This document shows positions 17,278 to 25,630 of a stretch of 64,000 bases of DNA, one piece after another (the first letter of the stretch is position 1; each line of letters begins with the position of its first letter). The notes beneath the pieces were generated by a model, which did no database searches, was not told the DNA's origin, and saw only the letters and a list, made by a program, of their open reading frames with translations. The position numbers and the translations under genes are program-made. The DNA is from Flammeovirgaceae bacterium. Its GTDB lineage: Bacteria; Bacteroidota; Bacteroidia; Cytophagales; Cyclobacteriaceae. The stretch is from assembly GCA_020635915.1 (NCBI GenBank), contig JACJYU010000002.1, positions 310,001-374,000 of the forward strand. Direction: 5' to 3'.

Positions 17278-17423
17278 CTATTGATAATTGATTTCAATTG
17301 GTCACATATGGAACCGTCCGTTATTATAGTGCCGTTGGGTGCAATGTCCTTTACAGTTTGCTTGCAGCTTTGAAGCACTTGCCTGTCCAACGAAACTAAA
17401 GTTGGTTTCAGTTTATCCGCCAT
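17265..17423 (-). CDS. Possible small protein overlapping the tatD start
   Basis: A 52-codon frame from ATG at 17421-17423 to TAG at 17265-17267, ending 13 bases inside tatD, an arrangement that could couple translation. The product is soluble, with a Lys/Gln-rich helix and two Cys residues; I recognise no family. It lies in an A+T-rich stretch next to the RibD/DHFR-like gene, so it may instead be a chance frame or the relic of a longer gene. Confidence 0.3.
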   Translation of the reverse strand: MADKLKPTLVSLDRQVLQSCKQTVKDIAPNGTIITDGSICDQLKSIINRCIG

Positions 17424-17453
17424 AAGCCATGTGTATTGTTGGCGGTTCGTTGT

Positions 17454-17999
17454 TTATTTTTTTGGTCCATAAATCAATTGTACAACCCCTGATTTAAAGG
17501 TGTTGGTTTTTATCAAGTTTAGGTTTAATCTTTTGTCTAAGTCTTCAAATAGTGGTTTTCCACACCCCAATGCTATCGGATGAACTGAAATTCGAAATAT
17601 GTCTACAAGCCCAAGTCGAATAAATGTTTTAATTAGACTTGCTCCTCCATAAAGCCAAATGTCTTTCCCGCCTTCCTTTTTTATTTTATTGACTTTGTTC
17701 TTTATGTCCGAATTTAAAAAGATTGCCCTATCATCTTGAATATTTTGACGCGAGAACACATATTTTTCTTTTGAGTGTACTCCTTGCCATAGTTGTATTT
17801 CCGTCTCACTTGCACCCTCATTGGGCTGGAAGTTCCCCCAAGCGTCATAACTCACCCTCCCATAAAATATGGTGTCAATGGTAGATAGGAAACCACCAAA
17901 ATCCATATCATCATCCATAATGCACCAATCAATTTCACCTTTTGGTCCTTCTATGAAACCATCCAAAGTTACCGCTAAGTCCAAAACTATATTCTTCAT
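17454..17999 (-). CDS. RibD C-terminal / dihydrofolate reductase-fold protein
   Basis: A 181-residue protein of the dihydrofolate reductase-like superfamily (RibD_C). It opens with KNIVLDLAVTLDGFIEGPKGEIDW, has the FYGRVSYDAWG segment that binds NADPH in the family, and KDIWLYGGASLIKTFIRLGLVD followed by PIALGCGKPLF near the end. Such stand-alone proteins are mostly uncharacterised reductases. The gene is visibly richer in A+T than its neighbours on both sides, which suggests recent acquisition. Confidence 0.85.
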   Translation of the reverse strand: MKNIVLDLAVTLDGFIEGPKGEIDWCIMDDDMDFGGFLSTIDTIFYGRVSYDAWGNFQPNEGASETEIQLWQGVHSKEKYVFSRQNIQDDRAIFLNSDIKNKVNKIKKEGGKDIWLYGGASLIKTFIRLGLVDIFRISVHPIALGCGKPLFEDLDKRLNLNLIKTNTFKSGVVQLIYGPKK

Positions 18000-18101
18000 T
18001 TATTCAAATACTTTCCCTTGTTGGTGAGATGTAATAAACTGTTTTATTTGACCTTTTACCTTTTAGGTTCCCCTCTTTACAATGTCTTTTACGAGGCGAT
18101 T

Positions 18102-19166
18102 TCATCCCAATGCCTCCTCAATGGCTTCGGCCAGCAAATTAGTTTCGCCAAACGGCCCCACAAAACCTGTGCAGTGCTTTATTTCCCTTAAGGCCACCTC
18201 CAGGTCAAAATCCTTTTGGCGCTGGCAAAGGGCCACCCCTTTTTGCATCAGCATTGACCCAATATATTCCTGCTCCGTTTGCCCTGGCGTGGGCACCAAT
18301 ACCACTTTCTTGTTCAGCCTGGCCATGTCCATCACAGAGCTGTAACCCGGCCGGCAGAGGACCCATTCGCTTTTCCCGATAATGTCTTGCAGGCCCGATG
18401 CCAATAAACCATCCACCACCTTTAGGTTTTCCGAAACGTTGTTGGCCCCTCCTTCGTCCAGCTTGCCCCTCACCAGGATGGATTTGATGTTAAGGCCGGT
18501 AAGTTGATGAATGATTTTTTTTTCAAAGACCGTCCGTTGCGGCTCCGGGCCCGAGAGCACAATGGCCAATTGAAATTCTTTGCCCACAGGCCTGGCCTTT
18601 ACAAATCGGGACAACACCCCCACCCATCTGGAATTGGGCAATGCGGGGAAGGACAACTTGCCCGATAAATTCACAAACGGATCGTCCGGCACCCAGCACC
18701 GGTCAAACTTGAGTATCCATTTATGGTTAAAATAGTTGACAACAGCCTGCAGCCAACCCCACCCTTTGGGCATAATAATGTGCAACTGGTGGCAGATAAA
18801 AACGGATTTGACATGGGGCACGCGGCAGCCATACCGGTTGTCGGAAATGATGAGGTCGTAGGGGTTTTCCTTTGCGATTTTTTTTATGGCCCGGTGCTCC
18901 CGGTGGATGGCCCAAAGGAACTTTGGCATTTGAAGGAAAATGGTGGCCATAAAGGGCAAGTGCCTGCCATACCTTGCCCCATACGAGGGCAGGGTAAAAC
19001 TTTTAAGCTGAGGGAACTCAAGTTGCAAGAGCCGCAGGGCGCCACCCCCCGATGCCACATGCACTTCGTGGCCATTTTTCAACAGCAATTGGATAACGGG
19101 CATGCACCGGGTGGCGTGGCCAAGGCCCCAGTCCAAAGGTGCGACCAATATCCGGTTGGTTTTCAT
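18102..19166 (-). CDS. Glycosyltransferase, MurG/GT28-like
   Basis: A 354-residue GT-B-type protein. It starts with ILVAPLDWGLGHATRC, the glycine loop that binds the nucleotide sugar in UDP-glycosyltransferases of this kind. A second-domain segment IVLSGPEPQRT, and GYSSVMDMARLNKKVVLVPTPGQTEQE near residue 285, match the donor site. It is the last gene of a minus-strand run GT2, phosphatase, deacetylase, GT28, with gaps of about 10-33 bases, so it is probably made with them for surface glycan synthesis. Acceptor and sugar are unknown. Confidence 0.82.
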   Translation of the reverse strand: MKTNRILVAPLDWGLGHATRCMPVIQLLLKNGHEVHVASGGGALRLLQLEFPQLKSFTLPSYGARYGRHLPFMATIFLQMPKFLWAIHREHRAIKKIAKENPYDLIISDNRYGCRVPHVKSVFICHQLHIIMPKGWGWLQAVVNYFNHKWILKFDRCWVPDDPFVNLSGKLSFPALPNSRWVGVLSRFVKARPVGKEFQLAIVLSGPEPQRTVFEKKIIHQLTGLNIKSILVRGKLDEGGANNVSENLKVVDGLLASGLQDIIGKSEWVLCRPGYSSVMDMARLNKKVVLVPTPGQTEQEYIGSMLMQKGVALCQRQKDFDLEVALREIKHCTGFVGPFGETNLLAEAIEEALG

Positions 19167-19175
19167 GCCCGCATT

Positions 19176-19793
19176 TTATTCAAGTACCGAAAGCGTTTCA
19201 AATGCAAAGCCCTTTTGTGCAAAGTGGTCCAGGAAAAGCGGCAGTACCCTGGTCATTTTTTTTTCTGCCTTGTAGCTGTCATGGAATACCACTATCGACC
19301 CGGGCCGAACGGCCCTGACCACCCCCTTCAGGCAGCGCGCTTCCGTTACGGACCGGGAATAATCGTACGACAGCACGTCCCACATGATTATCTTAAAAAG
19401 GCCGAGTTGCCTGGCCTGGCTCCTTTTGATCCTCCCATAGGGTGGCCTGAAGAGGGTGGTGCCCTTCATCAGGTTTTGACAGGCCATTATGTCTTTGATG
19501 TACTCGTCATTGGAAGTGGCCCACCCTTTCCTGTGGTTTTGTGTGTGGTTGCCTACCGCATGACCTGCGTTCAATATTTGGCTGAAAATGGTTTGGTTTT
19601 TTTCAACATTGCTTCCAATGCAAAAGAAAGTGGCCTTTGCCTTGAAAACATTGAGTTGGTCCAATACAAATTCAGTGGGCCCCGGTACCGGCCCGTCATC
19701 AAAAGTGAGGTATATCTTGTTTTGGTCAGTGGGGACCCTCCACACCAGCCTGGGGTACAACAATGGAAGTATGGGCGGGGTACGAAAAAACAA
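19176..19793 (-). CDS. Polysaccharide deacetylase (NodB domain)
   Basis: A 205-residue NodB-type protein of the carbohydrate esterase 4 family, which removes N- or O-acetyl groups from glycans. Active-site features are TFDDGP (Asp32 base, Asp33 metal ligand), GNHTQNH (His83 and His87) and RPPYGR (Arg116). There is no clear signal peptide, so it may act inside the cell or on lipid-linked sugars. It sits between the phosphatase and the GT28-like gene, with 9-10 base gaps on both sides. Confidence 0.9.
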   Translation of the reverse strand: MFFRTPPILPLLYPRLVWRVPTDQNKIYLTFDDGPVPGPTEFVLDQLNVFKAKATFFCIGSNVEKNQTIFSQILNAGHAVGNHTQNHRKGWATSNDEYIKDIMACQNLMKGTTLFRPPYGRIKRSQARQLGLFKIIMWDVLSYDYSRSVTEARCLKGVVRAVRPGSIVVFHDSYKAEKKMTRVLPLFLDHFAQKGFAFETLSVLE

Positions 19794-19803
19794 AACAAGC
19801 CTG

Positions 19804-21027
19804 TTAAATCACCCTGCAGGAGAGCATGGTGATGTCGTCTTTATAACTGTTCTTGCCTTTGAACCCATCGAGCTTTACGATGATATCCTGGTGCATGGCC
19901 TTAAGGTCTTTGTTGAGGTTGGCCTCCAGGTAGGCCACCAACGTTTCCTGGCCGAATTCCTCCCCCTTCTCATTTATCGTTTCCGTGAGCCCATCCGTGT
20001 AGGCAAACAAAAAGAATTCTTCCAGGCCGGTAATAAACCCCTCATTGATAAAGGGCAGGGGGTGCATGGCACCAATGACGGTCGACCCCTCCTCGAGCAG
20101 TTGCATGCCCTCCTTCCTGGTGAACAGGATGGGCGGGTTGTGGCCGGCATTTACATACACCATGGTCTTCAGGCTAAGGTCATAAATGGCGCCAAAGAAG
20201 GTTATGAACTTTTCGCCCTTGGTGTTTTCAAGCACCTGGTAGTTCAAGGCCTCCAAAATTTCGGTAAGGTTCGGGGTCTGCCTCAGGAGGGTGCGCAAGG
20301 ATGCCTGGAAGTTGGACATCAGCAGTGCGGCCGGTATGCCCTTGCCGCTAACATCGGCCACACAGATCAAAAACTGGTTTTTATTGATGGGGATATAATC
20401 ATAATAATCGCCCCCTATCAGGTCGTGCGGCAGGTAACTGGCCTCTATTTTCAGCCTGTCCGTATTGGGGAGTTTTTCCGGAAACAAAAATTGCTGCACA
20501 TCGCTGGCAATTTCAAGTTCCTTTCTCAAGGCTTCCTGCTCCAATTGCCTCCTCACGAGCTTTTTGTTCTCGATCGCCACGATGATGATGTTGCTCAACG
20601 CCTGAATAAACTTGATGCTCTCATCGCGGTCGTGGGCGGAGGGCTGGTTCCCGGCATCCCCCACAAACACCAAAGCCAGTGTTTTGTCTTTGTGGGCCAC
20701 GGGAATCACAATGTCAAACTCATGAAAGTCGCATTTTTCAAACTCCCCCATGTTGTGTACCCGCTTGATCATTTTAAAATGATCGTCCAGCGGGATGTTC
20801 AAAAAACTTTTGCGGGTGCCAAAATTTACCTTGCAATTCCACACCTCGTCCAGGACAAAAAGCGCCAGCTTGGTGATGTTCAGGTTGGACCTCAGCGTAA
20901 AATTGAAAATTTTGTACAGCGACTCCTCCGGTACATTGCTGTTGATCGCCTGCGTGATTTCGAGAAGGGCGTTAAGTTCCAGCTCTTTCTTCTCGATTTT
21001 CTTTTGTAAGGTAGGTTCAGGCATCAT
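19804..21027 (-). CDS. RsbU/SpoIIE-type serine phosphatase with N-terminal sensor region
   Basis: A 407-residue protein. Residues 1-190 form a coiled start and a GAF-like sensor region, joined by a helix to a PP2C-type SpoIIE phosphatase domain (about 200-407) with GGDYYDY, VADVSGKGIPAALLMS, YTDGLTE and KDDITML, the metal-binding Asp residues of the family. Such enzymes dephosphorylate anti-sigma-factor antagonists in partner-switching pathways. No antagonist or anti-sigma gene is beside it. Instead it lies inside a polysaccharide run, so it may tune glycan synthesis. Its promoter and a palindrome lie just upstream. Confidence 0.88.
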   Translation of the reverse strand: MMPEPTLQKKIEKKELELNALLEITQAINSNVPEESLYKIFNFTLRSNLNITKLALFVLDEVWNCKVNFGTRKSFLNIPLDDHFKMIKRVHNMGEFEKCDFHEFDIVIPVAHKDKTLALVFVGDAGNQPSAHDRDESIKFIQALSNIIIVAIENKKLVRRQLEQEALRKELEIASDVQQFLFPEKLPNTDRLKIEASYLPHDLIGGDYYDYIPINKNQFLICVADVSGKGIPAALLMSNFQASLRTLLRQTPNLTEILEALNYQVLENTKGEKFITFFGAIYDLSLKTMVYVNAGHNPPILFTRKEGMQLLEEGSTVIGAMHPLPFINEGFITGLEEFFLFAYTDGLTETINEKGEEFGQETLVAYLEANLNKDLKAMHQDIIVKLDGFKGKNSYKDDITMLSCRVI

Positions 21028-21034
21028 GGGATAG

Positions 21035-21042
21035 CAAAAATA
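21035..21042 (-). promoter_or_regulatory. -7 promoter element before the RsbU-type gene
   Basis: TATTTTTG on the minus strand matches TAnnTTTG. Transcription would begin within a base or two of the first ATG (21027), so the mRNA would be leaderless or use the second ATG (21024). No TTTG lies at -33; a palindrome covers that position instead. Confidence 0.45.
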
Positions 21043-21058
21043 GAAATTACCCTCCCGC

Positions 21059-21077
21059 TATCACATTTTATGTGATA
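21059..21077. promoter_or_regulatory. 19-bp palindrome, possible operator
   Basis: TATCACAT-TTT-ATGTGATA is a perfect inverted repeat with 8-base arms. Its centre (21068) is about 40 bp upstream of the start predicted from the -7 element at 21035-21042, where activators of the CRP/FNR type often bind. It also encodes the last codons of the GT2 gene. The binding protein is unknown. Confidence 0.4.
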
Positions 21078-22191
21078 AACTTCTGCCCTTCCATCGGTAG
21101 TCCATGCCTTGCGACATCACCCCTATCCCAATAACGTAAAACGGATACATTAATTGCAATAGGCCAAAGGCCGCCCACGGCCATCGTGCCTCCAGGAACC
21201 GGGCCACCGGATAAACGACTGCCGCCTCAAGGCATATTTTTGCCCCTATCAGGGACAGCACCGGCCACCGCGGGCCATCCGCAAAGCCCGCCATAAACAA
21301 AAGGCCGATGAATGCCACCTGGGCCAAAAGGATGTGGACGGCCAACACCCGGGCTGGCCAGGAGGGGTTGTACCGCCATTTCCCCGCCCACCGTAGCCGT
21401 TGGTGGACAAACGCCTTAAGGTTGGGGGCAGGACGCGAAATGACAATCGCTTTCCGGGTTTTCAAAAAACGGGCCGACCGGGGAAACGCCCCCAATATTT
21501 TCCTTGCCAGGAACTCGTCATCGCCCGAAGGCACCTGCACGTTCCCCTCGTAACCATTTACGGCTTCAAACGATTGCTTGCGAAAAGCCATGTTGGCCCC
21601 GTTGCACATGGTGAAAAAACCAAGCGACAAGGTAGCCGCACCGGCACCGATCAGGCTTGAAAACTCCATCGCCTGCAACGCTGAAAAAAAAGTATGGCCT
21701 TGCAACCGCACCCCGCCCCATACCATACGGGTACCTTCCTCGTCAAATGAGGCGTTGATGGCCTGAAGCCATTGGCCAGGGACGGAACAATCCGCATCGG
21801 TGGTGGCTATCACTTCGCCATTGGCCCTCTCAACGCCAAAGGCGATGGCGGCCTTCTTGCCCCTGTGGCCATCTTCCAACCCTACAAGAAAAAAATTGGG
21901 CTTATCGTGCACCAATGACCGGACTACCTCCAGTGAATTATCTTCCGAATGGTCGTTGACAAAAATGGCTTCAAAACGGTCGGCAGGATATTCCAATTCC
22001 GTGAGCGACCTGATCAAATGGTGCAACTGGTTGGCCTCGTTGCGAAAGGGCACGACAACGGAGATCATCCGGTGCATGCCTTTCGTGCCTTTCGCAACGG
22101 CCGAAGGAGTGGGCATACGGTTCCATCCGTAGGCCAGCAACAGCAAGAGCAATAAATAACCGGCCATCACGACCGTGAAGAATGCCATCAT
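21061..22191 (-). CDS. Glycosyltransferase family 2, membrane-bound
   Basis: A 376-residue protein with an N-terminal membrane helix (about 4-22), a GT-A domain and a C-terminal pair or triple of helices (about 280-365). The catalytic domain shows VVPFRNEANQL, the DH pair in FVNDHSEDNS, TTDADCSVP (the metal-binding DAD) and HQRLRWAGKW, equivalent to the QxxRW motif of processive synthases. This points to polymer or glycolipid synthesis at the membrane. It is the first gene of the minus-strand run that continues with the phosphatase, and is divergent from ruvC. Confidence 0.88.
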   Translation of the reverse strand: MMAFFTVVMAGYLLLLLLLAYGWNRMPTPSAVAKGTKGMHRMISVVVPFRNEANQLHHLIRSLTELEYPADRFEAIFVNDHSEDNSLEVVRSLVHDKPNFFLVGLEDGHRGKKAAIAFGVERANGEVIATTDADCSVPGQWLQAINASFDEEGTRMVWGGVRLQGHTFFSALQAMEFSSLIGAGAATLSLGFFTMCNGANMAFRKQSFEAVNGYEGNVQVPSGDDEFLARKILGAFPRSARFLKTRKAIVISRPAPNLKAFVHQRLRWAGKWRYNPSWPARVLAVHILLAQVAFIGLLFMAGFADGPRWPVLSLIGAKICLEAAVVYPVARFLEARWPWAAFGLLQLMYPFYVIGIGVMSQGMDYRWKGRSLSHKM

Positions 22192-22226
22192 TCCGTCATT
22201 GTGGTTAAATTGCAGGGAAAAGCAAA

Positions 22227-22784
22227 ATGGGCAAAAAAGTTGTCAAAGAAAAAATAATCCTTGGCCTTGACCCAGGCACCAACATAATGGGCTATGGGAT
22301 CATCCTGGCAAGGCCTTTAGGGCTTTCCCTTTTGCAATTTGGGGTCATCCATCTTAGCAAGTTCGACAGCCACGAGCTAAGGTTAAAGAAAATTTTTGAC
22401 CGGGTGCTTTCCATATTGGATGAATTTAGCCCTGACGAAGTGGCCCTGGAAGCGCCTTTTTATGGCAAGAACGTGCAGTCCATGCTGAAGTTGGGGCGTG
22501 CCCAGGGGGTGGCCATGTCCGCGGCCCTCAGCAGGGGCATACCCATCGTGGAGTATGCGCCAAAAAAAGTAAAACAATCGGTAACGGGGAACGGCAATGC
22601 CAGCAAGGAACAGGTGGCCAGGATGCTGATGGGCCTTTTTAAGTTTAAAGAAACGCCCAAGCTGTTGGATGCCACGGACGCCCTCGCTGTGGCCTTGTGC
22701 CACCATTATCAAAACGGGGCCGACAAGGGCAAGAAGGGGACCTGGGCCACCTTTATTAAGGAAAATCCCGGCCGGGTAAAATAA
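22227..22784 (+). CDS. ruvC: Crossover junction endodeoxyribonuclease RuvC
   Basis: A 185-residue Holliday-junction resolvase. The four acidic residues of the active site are present: Asp15 in LGLDPGT, Glu75 in VALEAPFYGKN, Asp148 and Asp151 in LLDATDALAVALCHH. There is a short basic N-terminal extension before the first strand. ruvA and ruvB are not adjacent. Its stop TAA is directly followed by the stop of the convergent wecB gene. Confidence 0.95.
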   Translation: MGKKVVKEKIILGLDPGTNIMGYGIILARPLGLSLLQFGVIHLSKFDSHELRLKKIFDRVLSILDEFSPDEVALEAPFYGKNVQSMLKLGRAQGVAMSAALSRGIPIVEYAPKKVKQSVTGNGNASKEQVARMLMGLFKFKETPKLLDATDALAVALCHHYQNGADKGKKGTWATFIKENPGRVK

Positions 22785-23870
22785 TCAATCCAATCCCTGC
22801 AGGATGTTCACGATCCTCTCTGCGGTACGGCCGTCCCACAATTCGGGTATGGCCCCTTTTTTCCATTTGCCTTCCTTCAGCCGTGCCAGGGCATTGGCCA
22901 ACTTTTCGGTGCTTTCGCCAATCATTTCGTTTGTCCCCAGCGTCACGGTCTCCGGCCTCTCCGTGTTGTTCCTCAAGGTAAGGCACGGGACGCCCAGCAC
23001 CGTTGTTTCTTCCTGCACGCCACCGGAATCGGTGATGGCCCCTTTGGCATTTTTAATGAGGTAGATAAACTCCAAATAGCTCAGCGGGGCAGTGGGGACC
23101 ACAAACCTGGGCGCAACGGCCAACCGGTTGTAGTTCTTAAGCGTTCGCGGGTGCACCGGAAAGATCACGGGCATGCCCGCGCCATCGTCAATTGCCCCAA
23201 TCAGCTTTTCAAAGTTTTGAAGGCTGTCTACATTGGAGGGCCGGTGCAGGGTGAGGACAAGGTAATTTTTTTCCATCAGCCGGTTTTCATCCCACAGGGC
23301 GGGCTTCCTTATTTTGGTGAGGTGGGTCAAGAGGGAATCGATCATGGTGTTCCCCACAAAGAAAATCCGGTCTTGTGGGACCCCTGTTTTTGCCAGGTTG
23401 TCATTGGCCACCTTGGAGGTGGTAAAAAAGTAGTCGGCCAAAGCATCCGTTACCATGCGGTTGACCTCTTCGGGCATGGACATGTCCCATGAACGGATGC
23501 CCCCCTCCACGTGCGCCACCCTGGTGTTCAGTTTTTTGGCCACCACGGTGCAGGCCAAGGTCGAGTTCACATCGCCAACCACCACCACCAGGTCGGCCGG
23601 GTTGGCCTGTAGGTCACGTTCAAATTCTACCATGATCCTGGCCGTTTGTTCCGCCTGCGTGCCCGACCCGGCACCCAGGTTTACATCGGGTTCGGGGATT
23701 TCCAGCTCCTCAAAAAAAACCTTGCTCAGTTTGTCGTCATAGTGCTGGCCGGTGTGGACCAGCCGGTAGGAAATGGTGCTTTTTGCCTTGTTTGCCACCC
23801 TAATCGCCTTAATGATGGGTGCTATCTTCATAAAATTAGGCCTGGCCCCGGCTATTAGCGCAATTTTCAT
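22785..23870 (-). CDS. wecB: UDP-N-acetylglucosamine 2-epimerase (non-hydrolysing)
   Basis: A 361-residue GT-B-fold enzyme that converts UDP-GlcNAc to UDP-ManNAc for surface polysaccharides. Typical blocks are GARPNFMKIAPIIKA at the start, HTGQHYD, VVGDVNSTLA, HVEGGIRS, PEEVNRMVTD and the ITDSGGVQEE segment near residue 280. Full length for the family. It is divergent from the methyltransferase gene, and marks the start of a capsule or LPS-type gene region. Confidence 0.93.
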   Translation of the reverse strand: MKIALIAGARPNFMKIAPIIKAIRVANKAKSTISYRLVHTGQHYDDKLSKVFFEELEIPEPDVNLGAGSGTQAEQTARIMVEFERDLQANPADLVVVVGDVNSTLACTVVAKKLNTRVAHVEGGIRSWDMSMPEEVNRMVTDALADYFFTTSKVANDNLAKTGVPQDRIFFVGNTMIDSLLTHLTKIRKPALWDENRLMEKNYLVLTLHRPSNVDSLQNFEKLIGAIDDGAGMPVIFPVHPRTLKNYNRLAVAPRFVVPTAPLSYLEFIYLIKNAKGAITDSGGVQEETTVLGVPCLTLRNNTERPETVTLGTNEMIGESTEKLANALARLKEGKWKKGAIPELWDGRTAERIVNILQGLD

Positions 23871-23890
23871 TTAACCTTCCCTCTTTTTTA

Positions 23891-23918
23891 TTTGAAGGTG
23901 CAAAATTCCCTTTCTTTG
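23891..23918 (+). promoter_or_regulatory. Possible promoter of the methyltransferase/glycosyltransferase run
   Basis: TTTCTTTG (23911-23918), the variant -7 element seen before acpP and tRNA-Ser, lies 17 bases before the ATG. The nearest TTTG (23891-23894) is 16 bases upstream, shorter than usual. Confidence 0.3.
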
Positions 23919-23934
23919 CGGGAAATCAAAATAA

Positions 23935-24480
23935 ATGGTCAAAGCATTCAATGGTTGGAACAACCGGTGGTCCAAGTCAAGGCGCTACCAAAAGACCTGG
24001 GAATTTATGGCCCGCTCCATTGAAGGAAAACGCACGGTGTTGGACATCGGTACCCAAAACGAATTTTCAAAACTGCTGGCCGAAAAAGGCCTTATGGTCG
24101 TAAACACAAAAGGGGAAGACCTTGACCAAAACCCTGAAACCATTGCCACTTACGATACTGAAGTTGCCACGGCATTTGAAATATTTGAGCACCTGCTAAA
24201 CCCATTGGGCGTTTTAAAAGAGATCAAGGCGGAAACGCTCTTTGCCAGCATACCCCTATCCTTATGGTTTGCCAAAGCCTATCGGAACAAGGCTGACCAA
24301 TGGGACCAACACTTTCATGAATTTGAAGACTGGCAATTTGATTGGCTTCTTGAAAAAGGAGGTTGGCAAATTATACGAAGGGAAAAGTGGACCAGTCCGG
24401 TATTTATACCTGGCATACGGCCCCTCCTCCGCTTGTTCACCCCCCGGTACTATATTGTGGAAGCCAGAAGGAAAAAATGA
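23935..24480 (+). CDS. Class I SAM-dependent methyltransferase-like protein
   Basis: A 181-residue protein with the SAM-binding loop TVLDIGTQNEFSKLL (about residues 34-48) and a FEIFEHLLNPLGVLKEIK segment near residue 80 that matches the post-I and motif IV region of Methyltransf_11/23 proteins. The glycine pattern is weak (DIGTQN rather than DxGxGxG), so activity is uncertain. The gene ends with an ATGA overlap into the next glycosyltransferase gene, which suggests that it modifies a glycan precursor. Confidence 0.7.
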   Translation: MVKAFNGWNNRWSKSRRYQKTWEFMARSIEGKRTVLDIGTQNEFSKLLAEKGLMVVNTKGEDLDQNPETIATYDTEVATAFEIFEHLLNPLGVLKEIKAETLFASIPLSLWFAKAYRNKADQWDQHFHEFEDWQFDWLLEKGGWQIIRREKWTSPVFIPGIRPLLRLFTPRYYIVEARRKK

Positions 24481-25625
24481 AGTCCATCCTCATCCTTTCT
24501 TTTAGTGACCTTAACCATGACGCCAGGGTAAACCGCCATATAGGTTTTCTTAAGGATGCGTACAGGGTTACGGTTGCGAGCTTTGGTGGCGGTCAATTCC
24601 AAGAAGTCAATGCGGTCCAGCTCAAACGGATCAGGCCATCCATCACAGAAAAATTCCTGGGGGGGCTTGCCCTCCTTTTCCGTTCCTATAATGCCGCCTA
24701 CAGGATTATATATAATCAAAAAACATATTCAAAGTGCCTGTCGGGCCAACGCCATGACCTTATTTTGGCCAACGACATAGAAACCCTCCCACTGGCATTT
24801 GACCTGGCACAAGGCGCAAAGGTATTGTTCGATGCCCATGAGTATGCCCCACGGCATTTTGAAGACAAACTTGTATGGAGGTTGCTTTTCGGCAGGTTCA
24901 ACCGGTTTTTGTGCAATAAGTATTTGCCCATGGCCGATGCCATGCTTACCGTGGGGCAAGGCTTGGCAAGGGAATATGCCAGCCATTTTCCTGTACGCCC
25001 AATCGTACTGACCAATGCCAATTACTTTAAATGCCTTAAGCCAACACCAACCGATGCAAATAAAATACGACTGGTGCATCACGGGGCGGCCAATCCTTCC
25101 CGGCAATTGGAAATTATGATTGAAGCCATGAATTACCTGGATGACCGGTTTACATTGGACATGGTGCTTTTGACCCCTGCCATGGCCAACAAAAAAACCA
25201 GGAAATACCTGGATAGGATAAAAGGCATGGCCACCCGCAACCCAAGGGTAAAGATACTGCCACCGGTAAAAAGCAATGAGGTCGTTGATTTGATCCACAA
25301 TTATGATGTGGGCGTATTCCTCCTTCCTCCCGTCAATTTTAATTACAAAAATACGTTGCCCAACAAAATCTTTGATTTTGTGCAGGCAAGGCTTGCCATT
25401 GCCGTTGGGCCAACACCTGAAATGGCAGGGCTCGTAAACCAATTTGATTTGGGCATTGTAGCCCCCGAATTCACGGCCAAAGGTTTCGCGGCAGCACTAA
25501 GCCAACTTACCCAGCAAAAAATTGATTACTTTAAAGGCAAATCAAATTCGGCAGCTAAAGAATTGTCTGCCGAAAGCAATAAAGTGCTTTTAAACAAAGT
25601 GGTTTTGGAATTGCTTGCCGAATAA
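24477..25625 (+). CDS. Glycosyltransferase, family 4/1-like
   Basis: A 382-residue GT-B protein. The ATG at 24477 is chosen because MKSILILSFSDLNHDARVNRH is the usual start of the group; the frame is open further upstream but there overlaps the methyltransferase gene. LFDAHEYAPRHFED near residue 120, RLVHHGAANPSRQLEIMIEA near 205 and NTLPNKIFDFVQARLAIAVGP near 300 are the second-domain features that bind a nucleotide sugar. It is translationally coupled to the methyltransferase (ATGA) and five bases before the flippase gene. Confidence 0.85.
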   Translation: MKSILILSFSDLNHDARVNRHIGFLKDAYRVTVASFGGGQFQEVNAVQLKRIRPSITEKFLGGLALLFRSYNAAYRIIYNQKTYSKCLSGQRHDLILANDIETLPLAFDLAQGAKVLFDAHEYAPRHFEDKLVWRLLFGRFNRFLCNKYLPMADAMLTVGQGLAREYASHFPVRPIVLTNANYFKCLKPTPTDANKIRLVHHGAANPSRQLEIMIEAMNYLDDRFTLDMVLLTPAMANKKTRKYLDRIKGMATRNPRVKILPPVKSNEVVDLIHNYDVGVFLLPPVNFNYKNTLPNKIFDFVQARLAIAVGPTPEMAGLVNQFDLGIVAPEFTAKGFAAALSQLTQQKIDYFKGKSNSAAKELSAESNKVLLNKVVLELLAE

Positions 25626-25630
25626 TACCC

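Noticed and set aside
19588..21009. A 473-codon open frame on the plus strand opposite the RsbU-type gene
   Set aside because: It mirrors the codon pattern of the phosphatase gene, which has clear motifs on the minus strand; its own translation shows no family pattern.
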